Source of the DNA: Myxococcales bacterium
GTDB lineage: Bacteria; Myxococcota_A; Polyangia; Haliangiales; Haliangiaceae
DNA length: 64,000 nucleotides
NCBI GenBank assembly: GCA_016794525.1
Contig: JAEUJY010000144.1
Span: forward strand, 1-64,000
Direction: 5' to 3'
A program made the position numbers and the translations under genes. Under the pieces are notes generated by a model that saw only the letters and a program-made list of their open reading frames with translations, was not told where the DNA came from and made no database searches. Shown one piece after another: positions 1-8,179 of this stretch (position 1 is the first letter of the stretch; every line of letters starts with the position of its first letter).

Positions 1-206
1 TCGAAGAACGTCGCGAACCCCAGGTGGCGATGCACGCCGGCCGCCCGCGCGCGCCGCAGCCACCCGGCCTCCTCGACGTCGAGCGCCGCCCGCCGCCGCG
101 CCAGGCCGCGCAGCGTCCGGTCGACCTCGCGCCAGTCGTCCCCCGCCGTCCCGCCCGCGGGCGCGACCGCCCCCACCTTCTCTCCGCCCTCACCACCGTC
201 CAGCAT
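1..206 (-). CDS. HNH endonuclease-like protein, N-terminal part (cut by window edge)
   Basis: Only the first 68 codons are present; the gene runs off the left edge. The ATG at 206 has a GAGGT ribosome-binding site about 8 bases upstream. After a Gly-rich start the protein reads DDWREVDRTL, RRRAALDVEEAGWL and HRHLGFATF. This Arg/Ala/Glu-rich helical segment is what I remember from the start of the HNH endonuclease family found in many copies in Kofleriaceae-type myxobacteria, where an HNH motif follows near the C terminus. That motif lies outside the window, so the assignment rests on the N terminus alone. The upstream region holds a cluster of palindromes, suggesting specific regulation. Confidence 0.6.
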   Translation of the reverse strand, partial: MLDGGEGGEKVGAVAPAGGTAGDDWREVDRTLRGLARRRAALDVEEAGWLRRARAAGVHRHLGFATFF

Positions 207-263
207 GCCCGAGACCTCAGCAAGCCGCGCGCCAGCCGCAACCCCGCGACGCCACGCGCCGGA

Positions 264-346
264 TGTCCGAATCTCGGACACGATGGCCGGGATCCGGACG
301 AATCCGGCCGTCCACCGGACAGCCGCGCCTGTCCGGCCCCGGACAG
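264..346. promoter_or_regulatory. Cluster of TCCGGACA-type inverted repeats (candidate operators)
   Basis: Two perfect inverted repeats lie here: TGTCCGA-ATC-TCGGACA at 264-280 and CTGTCCGG-CC-CCGGACAG at 329-346. Between them are a TCCGGA palindrome at 293-298 and a lone half-site CCGGACAG at 315-322. The cluster sits 58-140 bases upstream of the HNH-like start and downstream of the metallophosphoesterase gene. No run of T follows, so a regulator-binding region fits better than a terminator. No known regulator is identified. Confidence 0.55.
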
Positions 347-376
347 CTCGCCTACCGCCCGCCTACCCGCTCGACG

Positions 377-1108
<732 letters not shown>

Positions 1109-1123
1109 GCGGATCGAGCCGTC

Positions 1124-1154
1124 AGTGTAACTGGTTTTGGTGGAAAGCGCGCAA
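1124..1154 (-). promoter_or_regulatory. Candidate sigma70-like promoter for the metallophosphoesterase
   Basis: On the minus strand TTGCGC (1154-1149) and TACACT (1129-1124) are separated by 19 bases. Transcription would begin only about 9 bases before the ATG at 1108, giving a very short leader without a good ribosome-binding site. Confidence 0.35.
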
Positions 1155-1186
1155 GGGCTGCGCGAATCCTCGCGGCCCGACCGCGT

Positions 1187-3817
1187 TCACTCGTCCACCA
1201 GATCGCTCTCGTCCAGCTCCTCGTCGGCGTCGTCGTCGGCCAGCAGGTCGCTCTCGTCCAGCAGCTCCATCGGGGAGCTGGCGTCCAGCGCGGCCAGTTC
1301 CCCCTTGCCCAGCTCCGGCAGACCGCGCTCGAGGGCCTCGAAGAACCGCCGCGAGAACGCGCGGTTCACGGTCACCTCACGCACCGGCGCCCGGGCCGAG
1401 ACGTCGTCGGAGGCGGCCGGCTCCATGCGATCGATCGCCATGCGCGCCACCGGCGCGACGGCGCTCTGGCCGTTGGCCAGGGTCTCGACCGCGTGGCGGC
1501 CCCCGCGCACGCCGACGTGGGCCATGGCCCAGGCGATCCGCTCGCGATCGTTGGCGGTGGCGCGCTCGCCGAGCCGCCCCAGCCGCGCCGCCAGCGGCAT
1601 CAGCGCCGGCGGGCCGACGTGGCCGACCGCGCGGGCGATCTCGCGCCAGATCTCGGTCGGCTCGCCCAGGAGCGCGTCGACCACCGCCTCGGTGCCCTCC
1701 TCGGTCCGCAGCAGCGCCAGCGCGAGCGCGCAGCCGTGGCGCAGGAACGCCTTGCTGCTCGACAGGCCGGCGGTCAGGGTCGGCGCCGCCGCCGGTCCCA
1801 GGCGCACCATCGCGCCCAGCACCCGCACCGCGTCGGCGCGGCTCATCCGCCGCGCGGCGTTCATCACCGCGCGCGCCACCGCGCCGTCGCCGCGCTCGCA
1901 CAGCTCGAGCGCCGCGGCCAGGCGCCGGTCGCGATCCTCGAGCAGCTTGACCAGCTCGCCGGTCGCCAGGCCCTTCACGCCGGCCGGCGCCGCCGGCTTG
2001 GGCGTGATGATGCCCGAGGTCACCGGCTCGGCGTCGGCGGCGCTGGCGGCCACGCCCAGCGCCGCCGCCTCGTCGGCCAGCGCCTTGCGGTTGTCGTCGA
2101 TGGCATCGGCGTCGAGGTCGTTGGCGCTGGCCTGCCCCAGCAGCGCCTGGAAGCCGGCGTCGAGGCGCAGCAGCAGATCCTTGCGCGACCGCGCCAGGCC
2201 CTCGGAGACGGCGGCCTGGGCCAGCTCCGGGCCCATCCACAGCCCGAGCTCGACGGCGCGGGCCAGCACCTGGTGGCGCAGCTCGCGCCAGCGCCCGAGC
2301 GGGAAGCTGCGCACGCACGCCAGGTAGTCCTCGCGCGCCGGCTTCGAGAAGCGCCGGGCGATCGCCAGCGCGCGGCGGGCCTGGTTGGCGGTGGCGATCG
2401 GCTCGAGCTTGTCGACGCGGAACTCGCCGTGCTCGGGGTGGCCGAGCCCCAGCACGTCGCCGACGCCGCCCAGCGCCACCAGGCCGCGGGCGAAGTTGGC
2501 GGTGGCGCCCAGCGAGCGCAGGTGGTCCGAGGCCGCGCGCACGACGAACGCGACGTTCTCGGTGAGCGGCGCCGTGAGCCGCGCCCGGCGCACCGGCCGG
2601 CCGTCGACGACGACGTCGATCTCCAGCGCGAAGTCGCGCTCGAGGGTGGCCAGGAACCGCCGATCGAGCTCGGCGGCGACGTCGAGCGGCACCAGCACGC
2701 GGTGGGCCGGGCCGACGCCGCGCAGCGCCGCCGGGGTGCCGATCAGGAGCACGATGACGCCGTACTCCGGCAGCCGCTGGACGACCAGCCGCGCGTCGAG
2801 GCGGCTGGCGGTCAGCGCCGCGCCGCTCGCGCCGGTCGCGCGCACCGCGATGCGCGCGCGGGCGTCCTCGAGCGTGAACGCCGCCGGGGCGGTGCTGCGC
2901 GCGAAGCCGACGATCCACGGGTCGGCCGACGGCCGCGGCGCGTCGGCGGTGGTCGTGGTGATCGGGTCGGCGCTCGCGGGCAGCTCCGGCGCGTCGATCT
3001 CCGACAGCAGCTCGAACGGGCTGGTCACCTCGTCGGGGACCTCGGTCAGCGAGCGCACCGGCGTCGTGACCGGCTCGGGGGCCGGCGCCGGGGTCGGCCG
3101 GACCGGCCGCGCGGCCGCGGCGGCGCGCGCGTCGCGCTCGGCCTGCTCCTTCAGCGCCGCGGCCTCGGTGCGCAGGCGGGCGGCGTCGCGATCGGCGTCG
3201 AGCAACCGGCGCGCCGCCTCGGCGCCGGCGGCGTCGAGATCGGCCCGGAGCGCGTCGAGCTCGCGGGCGCGCTTGTCGAGCGCCGCCTCGCGCGCGGCCA
3301 GGTCGGCCTTGCGCGCGTCGAGCTCCTTGCGCTCGCGCTCGACCTCGCGGGCGCTGTCGGCGGCGCGCGCGGCCTCGAGCGCGGCGTCGGCCTTGCGCTC
3401 GAGCAGCGCGGTCAGCCCGGCCGGCCCGAAGACGACGGCGAACTCGCGCACGTAGGCCGGCACCGCGGCGGCGCGATCGCCGGCCAGCTCGGTCCACAGC
3501 GCGGCGCGCAGCTCGAACTCGCGGTGGCGGTCGGCCTCGCTGGCCACCAGCGCGAACACCTCGCTGGCCGGATCGTGGAACACCACCGGCGTCGTGATCG
3601 CCAGCTCGCCGCCGTCGGCCGTCGTCAGCCGGTTGAGCGTGCCGCCGAACAGCCGGTGCGCCAGCTCGGGGTCGGCGACCGCGTCGACCACGTCGTGGAC
3701 CTTGGCCGAGACCACGTCGCCCGACGGCAGGGTCACGTGGACGGCGCGGGTGCGGGTGGCGCCGACGGCGCCGCGATAGGCGTGCTGCGAAGGTGCGCGA
3801 TCGCGCCCACGAGACAT
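1187..3817 (-). CDS. Large coiled-coil protein with CpXC-like N terminus and HEAT-like repeats
   Basis: This 876-residue protein starts with a beta-rich region (residues about 20-130, including LPSGDVVSAKV, PVVFHDPASEVFALV and PAYVREFAVVFG). I recall similar segments in myxobacterial proteins annotated as CpXC-domain proteins, although the paired Cys of CpXC is missing here. A coiled coil rich in Arg, Ala, Glu and Leu follows (about 139-235), then a Pro-rich linker, a mixed domain (about 300-600) and helical HEAT-like repeats (about 630-805). The C-terminal tail is very acidic. No signal peptide or membrane segment is seen, so it is probably a cytoplasmic scaffold. The start is supported by a TGATATGCC sequence 6 bases before the ATG. 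No enzymatic motif was recognised and the function is unknown. Confidence 0.75.
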   Translation of the reverse strand: MSRGRDRAPSQHAYRGAVGATRTRAVHVTLPSGDVVSAKVHDVVDAVADPELAHRLFGGTLNRLTTADGGELAITTPVVFHDPASEVFALVASEADRHREFELRAALWTELAGDRAAAVPAYVREFAVVFGPAGLTALLERKADAALEAARAADSAREVERERKELDARKADLAAREAALDKRARELDALRADLDAAGAEAARRLLDADRDAARLRTEAAALKEQAERDARAAAAARPVRPTPAPAPEPVTTPVRSLTEVPDEVTSPFELLSEIDAPELPASADPITTTTADAPRPSADPWIVGFARSTAPAAFTLEDARARIAVRATGASGAALTASRLDARLVVQRLPEYGVIVLLIGTPAALRGVGPAHRVLVPLDVAAELDRRFLATLERDFALEIDVVVDGRPVRRARLTAPLTENVAFVVRAASDHLRSLGATANFARGLVALGGVGDVLGLGHPEHGEFRVDKLEPIATANQARRALAIARRFSKPAREDYLACVRSFPLGRWRELRHQVLARAVELGLWMGPELAQAAVSEGLARSRKDLLLRLDAGFQALLGQASANDLDADAIDDNRKALADEAAALGVAASAADAEPVTSGIITPKPAAPAGVKGLATGELVKLLEDRDRRLAAALELCERGDGAVARAVMNAARRMSRADAVRVLGAMVRLGPAAAPTLTAGLSSSKAFLRHGCALALALLRTEEGTEAVVDALLGEPTEIWREIARAVGHVGPPALMPLAARLGRLGERATANDRERIAWAMAHVGVRGGRHAVETLANGQSAVAPVARMAIDRMEPAASDDVSARAPVREVTVNRAFSRRFFEALERGLPELGKGELAALDASSPMELLDESDLLADDDADEELDESDLVDE

Positions 3818-3864
3818 GGCGACGGCATATCACCGCCGCGCGCGCGCGATCTACTGCCGCCTGG

Positions 3865-4458
3865 TCAATTGACGAGCGGGTCGGCAGGCGGCGCGGGCTC
3901 GTCGTCGCCGTCGTCCTGGCCGTCGTCGGCCGCGGGCACCGACTTGCCGGCCAGCTCGGCGGCGACGGTCAGCAGCACCTCGTGGACGTGCTCGAGGGTG
4001 TCGAGCCGGCCGCACAGCGAGTAGTACTCCTCGGTCGACACCGGGCTCATCCGCGCCAGCGCCGCCTCGACGTACGGCCGCATCTTCGGCGGCGAGTCCA
4101 GGCCGGTGTCGAGGTCGGCGGCGTCGGCGCGGACGATCGCCGAGCCGACCATGCCGGCCGGCGAGAACGACACGCCGGTCGGCAGCACCAGCCGCCACGT
4201 CAGCTCGTCGCCGTCGCCGGTCTCCCAGCGCCCACCCAGGCGCCGCACCACCACCTCGCCGAAGTACGCCGCGGCGGTCGTGATGATCAGCCGGGTCGTC
4301 GCCGGCTGGTCCGCCGGCACGTTGCGCAGGTAGTGGTCCAGCAACGGCAGCGTGTCGCTGTCGAAGTCGAGCGCGACCCCGACCGCGCGCCGCACGTACT
4401 CGACGGTCTGGGCCGCGTACTCGCGGAGGCGTTCGCTGAGCGGGGTGGGCGCGGTCAT
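3865..4458 (-). CDS. Conserved hypothetical protein (197 aa)
   Basis: The ATG at 4458 gives 197 residues. A longer reading frame upstream has shadow-like composition (Gly/Ala/Pro/Arg-rich), so it was not used. The protein mixes helices and strands (RLREYAAQTVEYVRRAVG, LDFDSDTLPLLDHYLR, TTAAAYFGEVVVRRLGG, YSLCGRLDTLEHVHEVLLTVAAELAG) and ends in an acidic, Pro-rich tail. There is no signal peptide or membrane segment. It lies 47 bases downstream of the start of the coiled-coil gene, on the same strand. I do not recognise the family; the composition indicates a real cytoplasmic protein. Confidence 0.7.
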   Translation of the reverse strand: MTAPTPLSERLREYAAQTVEYVRRAVGVALDFDSDTLPLLDHYLRNVPADQPATTRLIITTAAAYFGEVVVRRLGGRWETGDGDELTWRLVLPTGVSFSPAGMVGSAIVRADAADLDTGLDSPPKMRPYVEAALARMSPVSTEEYYSLCGRLDTLEHVHEVLLTVAAELAGKSVPAADDGQDDGDDEPAPPADPLVN

Positions 4459-4655
4459 CGCCGCAGCATGTCGGCGCCCCCCCGCTTGGTCAAGCCACCA
4501 TGACGGACCCTTCCCCGGAGCTCCGGGGCCGTCTCGGATCGTCGCCGCCTGCCCACCCCGGGCGCCACGCGCCGCGCCGTTTCGGCCGGTGGCCGCCCGA
4601 CCGTCGGGAGCCGCGCTCCGGGCCGTTTCGGGTGGGGGCCCCACGTCTTGTGGGG

Positions 4656-4721
4656 GAGGGGCTTTGCGAAAGCCCCTCTCATCAACACGAGGGGCTTTGC
4701 GAAAGCCCCTCTCATCAACAC
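4656..4721. repeat. Two tandem 33-bp units, each a perfect hairpin
   Basis: Two identical 33-bp units lie at 4656-4688 and 4689-4721. Each contains the arms AGGGGCTTT and AAAGCCCCT around a GCG loop (4657-4677 and 4690-4710), followed by CTCATCAACAC. The array begins directly after the stop of the DUF4097 gene, so it could be a doubled terminator or a duplicated REP-like palindrome. No U-tract follows on either strand, so the terminator role is uncertain. The remaining stretch, 4459-4655, holds no recognisable gene. Confidence 0.75.
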
Positions 4722-4722
4722 G

Positions 4723-5709
4723 TCACTGCACCAGCGCGAAGCTGACGTCGCCGAACCGCGACTCCACCTGCACCGCCGCCCGATCGCGCCGCGCCCCGTA
4801 GCGCGCCTCGATCCACCGATCGGCGCTGCTCGGCGGCGCGGCCGCACCCGCCAGGGTGACCCGGCCGCCGGCCCGGGCCCGCACCGCCACGCCGACCGCG
4901 CCGCGCAGCCGCACGTCCACCGCGCCGCGCAGGCTGGTGACCGCCACGCTGCCGCCGGCCTGGGGCTCGGCCTCGAGGTCGATGCTGCCGCTGATCGACG
5001 ACAGCCGCACCTGCTTGCTGGCGACGCGCCGGCCGTCGATGTCGCCGGCGTAGGCGCGCGCGGTCAGCGCGGCGCCGCGGACGCTGTCGAAGGCCAGGTC
5101 GCCGTCGACGGCGTGGCTGTCGAGCGAACCGAAGACCTCCTCGAACCGCTGGCTGCCGGCCAGCGAGCGCGCGAACACCACGCCGGCGACGTTGCGCACG
5201 ACGATCGGCCCGGTCGACGAGTCGAGGTCGGCGCCGGCGTCGACGTTCTCGACCTCGAGCCGGCCGGTCGTCACCCGGCCGCTGATCGTCGCCGCGCGCG
5301 GCACCTTGATCGTCAGGTCGACCCGCACCGAGGCCAGCGCCACCGCGGGGCGCTCGGCGCCGCCGCTGCCGCGCTCGGTGAGCAGCGTGGTGAGCCGGAC
5401 GCTGCCGTCGGGGTTGGCCAGGCTCTCGACCCGCAGCCGGCGCAGCGACGCCGCGTCGGGCGCGTGCTTGACCGCGATCACCGTGACCGTGCTGCCGTCG
5501 TAGCCCTCGATCCGGACGTCGCCGAGGCTGTTGTCGATCGTGATCTCGCCGACCGGCCGCCCGACGACGCCGGCCTCGAACTCGGCGCGCTCGATCACCG
5601 CCCCGTCGCCGTCGCCGTCGGTGCCGTCGTCGGCCCGCGCCACGGCCGGCGCGGCCAGCGCGGTCAGCCCGGCCAGCGCGCTCGCGGCCAGCGCCCGCAG
5701 CGCGCTCAC
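4723..5709 (-). CDS. DUF4097-type secreted beta-helix adhesin-like protein
   Basis: The 328-residue protein begins with a signal peptide (SALRALAASALAGLTALAAPAVARA). The rest alternates short strands in the pattern of DUF4097/putative adhesin proteins: ITIDNSLGDVRIEGYDGSTVTV, ISGRVTTGRLEVENVDAGADLDSSTGPIVVRNV and LSSISGSIDLEAEPQ. Such proteins fold as a right-handed beta-helix-like stack. The GTG start at 5709 overlaps the TGA of the anti-sigma gene by 4 bases (GTGA), so the two are probably translationally coupled. As the last gene of a sigma/anti-sigma operon it is a likely envelope-stress effector or sensor. The binding partner is unknown. Confidence 0.85.
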   Translation of the reverse strand: MSALRALAASALAGLTALAAPAVARADDGTDGDGDGAVIERAEFEAGVVGRPVGEITIDNSLGDVRIEGYDGSTVTVIAVKHAPDAASLRRLRVESLANPDGSVRLTTLLTERGSGGAERPAVALASVRVDLTIKVPRAATISGRVTTGRLEVENVDAGADLDSSTGPIVVRNVAGVVFARSLAGSQRFEEVFGSLDSHAVDGDLAFDSVRGAALTARAYAGDIDGRRVASKQVRLSSISGSIDLEAEPQAGGSVAVTSLRGAVDVRLRGAVGVAVRARAGGRVTLAGAAAPPSSADRWIEARYGARRDRAAVQVESRFGDVSFALVQ

Positions 5710-6416
5710 CGCCCACCCCCCATCGCGACCTGCTCGCCGAGCGCGACCCGCTCGAGGTAGCTGGTCAGGTCGTGCCACGCGCGCTCGCGGACGTGGCCGG
5801 GGCTGGCCACCAGCACCGCCTGCTCGCGCCGCTCGAGATCGTGGGCGAAGGCCTGGGCCCGCCGCGGCGCCCAGGTCGCGACCTCGGCCCGCGCCAGCGG
5901 CAACAGCTCGCTCACCACCTGGCGGAACCGGCCGTCGGCCTCGCGCTCGAGGTCGGCGCGCTCGTCGAGCGCGTCGCGCAGCGCCAGCCGCACCGGCGGC
6001 GCCGCCGCCGCGGGGGCGACCACCGGCGCGCGCAGCGCCAGCGGCTGGCTCGGCGCCGCGCCGCGCAGCTGCACGACGGCGAGGGCGATCGCGCCGGCCG
6101 AGCCCACCATCGCGACCGGCCACGCCACCGGGCGCAGCCACGCGACCAGCCGCGACCATCCAGTGGCCAGCGCGCCGCGCCGGCTGTCGGCGATCTCCGC
6201 GGCGCCCAGGCGCGCGTCGATCGCGGCCCACAGGTGCGCCGGCGGCTCCGCGGGCGGCAGCTCGGCCAGCGCCGCGCGCAGCCGGGTCTGCTGATCGGCG
6301 AGGTCGCGGCACGCCGCGCAGGTGCGCAGGTGGCCGCGGCACGCGCTGGCGCCGACCTCGTCGAGGTCGCCGTCGAGGTACGCGTCGACCTGCTCGGCGA
6401 GCTGGCGACAGTTCAC
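5706..6416 (-). CDS. Anti-sigma factor with zinc-finger (zf-HC2) domain and one membrane segment
   Basis: The 236-residue protein starts with CRQLAEQVDAYLDGDL and the zinc-binding pattern H-x3-C-x2-C (GHLRTCAAC, residues about 29-37), the signature of anti-sigma domains that hold an ECF sigma factor. A membrane segment follows (WPVAMVGSAGAIALAVVQL, about 105-123). The remaining region, outside the membrane, is Ala-rich and then helical and charged. The GTG start overlaps the sigma gene stop by 4 bases (GTGA), and its own stop overlaps the next gene in the same way. It probably sequesters the sigma factor encoded upstream until an envelope signal arrives. Confidence 0.88.
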   Translation of the reverse strand: MNCRQLAEQVDAYLDGDLDEVGASACRGHLRTCAACRDLADQQTRLRAALAELPPAEPPAHLWAAIDARLGAAEIADSRRGALATGWSRLVAWLRPVAWPVAMVGSAGAIALAVVQLRGAAPSQPLALRAPVVAPAAAAPPVRLALRDALDERADLEREADGRFRQVVSELLPLARAEVATWAPRRAQAFAHDLERREQAVLVASPGHVRERAWHDLTSYLERVALGEQVAMGGGR

Positions 6417-7099
6417 GGGGCCTCCCCGCCGGGCAGCCGCTCGGCGGCCAGCGCCGGCCCCAGCAGCTCGCGCATCCGCATCCGCGCCTTGTGCAGCTGC
6501 GACTTCGACGTGCCGACGCGGCAGTCCATGATGGCCGCGCACTCCTCGTGGGACAGCCCCTCGACGTCGTGCAGCACCAGGATCGCGCGGTAGCCGGCCG
6601 GCAGCTCGGCCATCGCCGCCTCGACCCGGCGCGACAGGCGCGGATCGCGGCTGGCCACCGGCGGCGCCGCGACCTCCTCGAGGTGATCGTCGCCGACCTC
6701 CTGCCGCCGGCGCTGCTTGCCGGCCTGGGTCAGCGCGCAGTTGACCGCCAGGCGGTAGATCCACGTGCCCAGCTGGGCGTCGCCGCGGAACCCGGCCAGG
6801 CCGCGGAACACGCGCACGAACACCTCCTGCGCGACCTCCTCGGCGTCGACCGGTCCGACGATGCGGTGGCACAGGCCGAACACGCGCCGCTTGTACTGGT
6901 GGTAGAGCAGCTCCATCGCCCGCGCGTCGCCGCGCCGACAGGCGGCGATCAGGGTCGCGTCGTCCATGGCGGCGGCGGCCAGGTCGGCGCGGGGGCGTGG
7001 GATATCCGAGACGGCGGTGCTGGCCACAGGGTCCTCGCGTCGGGGGTCCTGGGTAGGACCGGCCGCTGGCGCGGAGGGTTGCCTGGGGCGCTCGCTCAC
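6413..7099 (-). CDS. ECF (group IV) RNA polymerase sigma factor
   Basis: Region 2 is clear (LIAACRRGDARAMELLYHQYKRRVFGLCHRIVG, VDAEEVAQEVFVRVFRGLAGFRGDAQLGTWIYRLAVNCAL). Region 4 carries the helix-turn-helix LPAGYRAILVLHDVEGLSHEECAAIMDCRVGTSKSQLHKARMRMRE. The family directs RNA polymerase to stress-specific promoters and is controlled by the anti-sigma protein encoded next. A GTG at 7099 opens a 228-residue protein with a poorly structured first 44 residues; TAGGGT 9 bases upstream supports it. An ATG at 6967 (MDDATLIAAC) would give the canonical length. The gene is divergent from the PfkB-like gene across about 100 bases. Confidence 0.92.
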   Translation of the reverse strand: MSERPRQPSAPAAGPTQDPRREDPVASTAVSDIPRPRADLAAAAMDDATLIAACRRGDARAMELLYHQYKRRVFGLCHRIVGPVDAEEVAQEVFVRVFRGLAGFRGDAQLGTWIYRLAVNCALTQAGKQRRRQEVGDDHLEEVAAPPVASRDPRLSRRVEAAMAELPAGYRAILVLHDVEGLSHEECAAIMDCRVGTSKSQLHKARMRMRELLGPALAAERLPGGEAP

Positions 7100-7202
7100 G
7101 GTCCCGGGACCCTAACCCGGCGCGATTGCCCGGTCGAGGCGCCCCGTGAGGTCGGCCGGGCTGTTACCCTTGCGGTGTGATCCCGCCGACACGGAGCCCC
7201 CG

Positions 7203-8111
7203 GTGAGCCCGCCGATCGTGGTCGGCGTCGGGCGGGTCGGCGTCGCGCTGTCGGCCCTGGCCGTGCGGGTCCCCGAGGCCTCGTCCGGAGACGCCGGCGA
7301 GCTGGCCGCCATCGCGGTGTCGCCGGGGCCCGGCGTCGCGGTCGCGGTGCGCACCGCCGCCGTGTTCGGGTGCGCCGGCCGCCTGGCCGGCTGGGTCGGG
7401 ACCGACGGCCTGTCGGCGCTGGTCCGCGCCACCTTGACCCAGGCCGGCATCGACGCCGCCCTGCTCCGCCCCTGCCCTGGCGGCTCCCGCGCCGAGCTGG
7501 TCACGGTCGATCCCCAGGGCGGCCGGCTGGTGCAGCGCGCCGCCGGCGACGACCTCGACCTCGACGCGCTGCCGATCGACGCCGAGGCCGCGCTGTCGGG
7601 CGCCGGCGCGCTCCTGCTCGACGACTCGCTGCCGGCCGCGCAGATCGCGGTGGCCCAGCGCGCCCGGGCCCGGGGCATCCCGGTGGTGATCGACCTGACC
7701 GCGCCCACCGAGGGCTCGAGCGAGCTGGTGGCGTTCGCCGACGTGCTGCTCACCTCCGAGCGCATGCTGGCCGAGCTGGCGCCGCGGCGCGATCTCGAGG
7801 GCGCGCTCGGCGAGCTGGTCCGGCTGGGGCCGCGCGCCGTGGTGGTGACGCTGGGCGCGGCCGGCGCGGTCGGCCGCCACGGCGGCGAGCTGGTGGAAGT
7901 GCCGGGGTACCCGGTCGAGACGCTCGACTCGACCGGCGCCGGCTCGGTGTTCCACGGCGCGTTCGTCGCCGGGCTCCTGGGCGAGCTGCCGTTCGCGCGC
8001 TGCATCGAGCTGGCCTCGGCGGCGGCGGCGCTGTCGTGCCAGGTGCTGGGCGCGTGGGACGGCGTGCCGGCGCGCGACGAGGCGATGGCGCTGGTCGCGG
8101 GCCGTCGCTAG
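7203..8111 (+). CDS. PfkB-family sugar kinase homologue with altered catalytic motif
   Basis: The 302-residue protein has the ribokinase/PfkB fold: an opening PIVVGVGRVGVALSAL, an FGCAGRLAGWVGTDGLSALV segment, and the C-terminal anion-hole motif near residues 247-258. That motif is normally DTTGAGD, with the last Asp as catalytic base; here it reads DSTGAGSVFHGAF, so the base is Ser (TCG). The family phosphorylates sugars or nucleosides. This member may be inactive, slow, or have another role. The GTG at 7203 was chosen because it has a GGAG ribosome-binding site and there is no other in-frame start near it. The next gene is 68 bases downstream on the same strand. Confidence 0.8.
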   Translation: MSPPIVVGVGRVGVALSALAVRVPEASSGDAGELAAIAVSPGPGVAVAVRTAAVFGCAGRLAGWVGTDGLSALVRATLTQAGIDAALLRPCPGGSRAELVTVDPQGGRLVQRAAGDDLDLDALPIDAEAALSGAGALLLDDSLPAAQIAVAQRARARGIPVVIDLTAPTEGSSELVAFADVLLTSERMLAELAPRRDLEGALGELVRLGPRAVVVTLGAAGAVGRHGGELVEVPGYPVETLDSTGAGSVFHGAFVAGLLGELPFARCIELASAAAALSCQVLGAWDGVPARDEAMALVAGRR

Positions 8112-8179
8112 CGTTTTCGTGGGGACAGCGCTCGGGGCGATCCCCGCGCCGCGCGATCGGTCGTGGTAACGCTCTCGCC

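Noticed and set aside
4459-4655. Frames extending the 197-aa gene upstream to 4644
   Set aside because: The extension is Gly/Ala/Pro/Arg-rich and the internal ATG at 4458 gives a normal N terminus.
4656-4721. Possible CRISPR-like array
   Set aside because: Only two units, no spacer between them, and each unit is itself a hairpin; no cas genes nearby.
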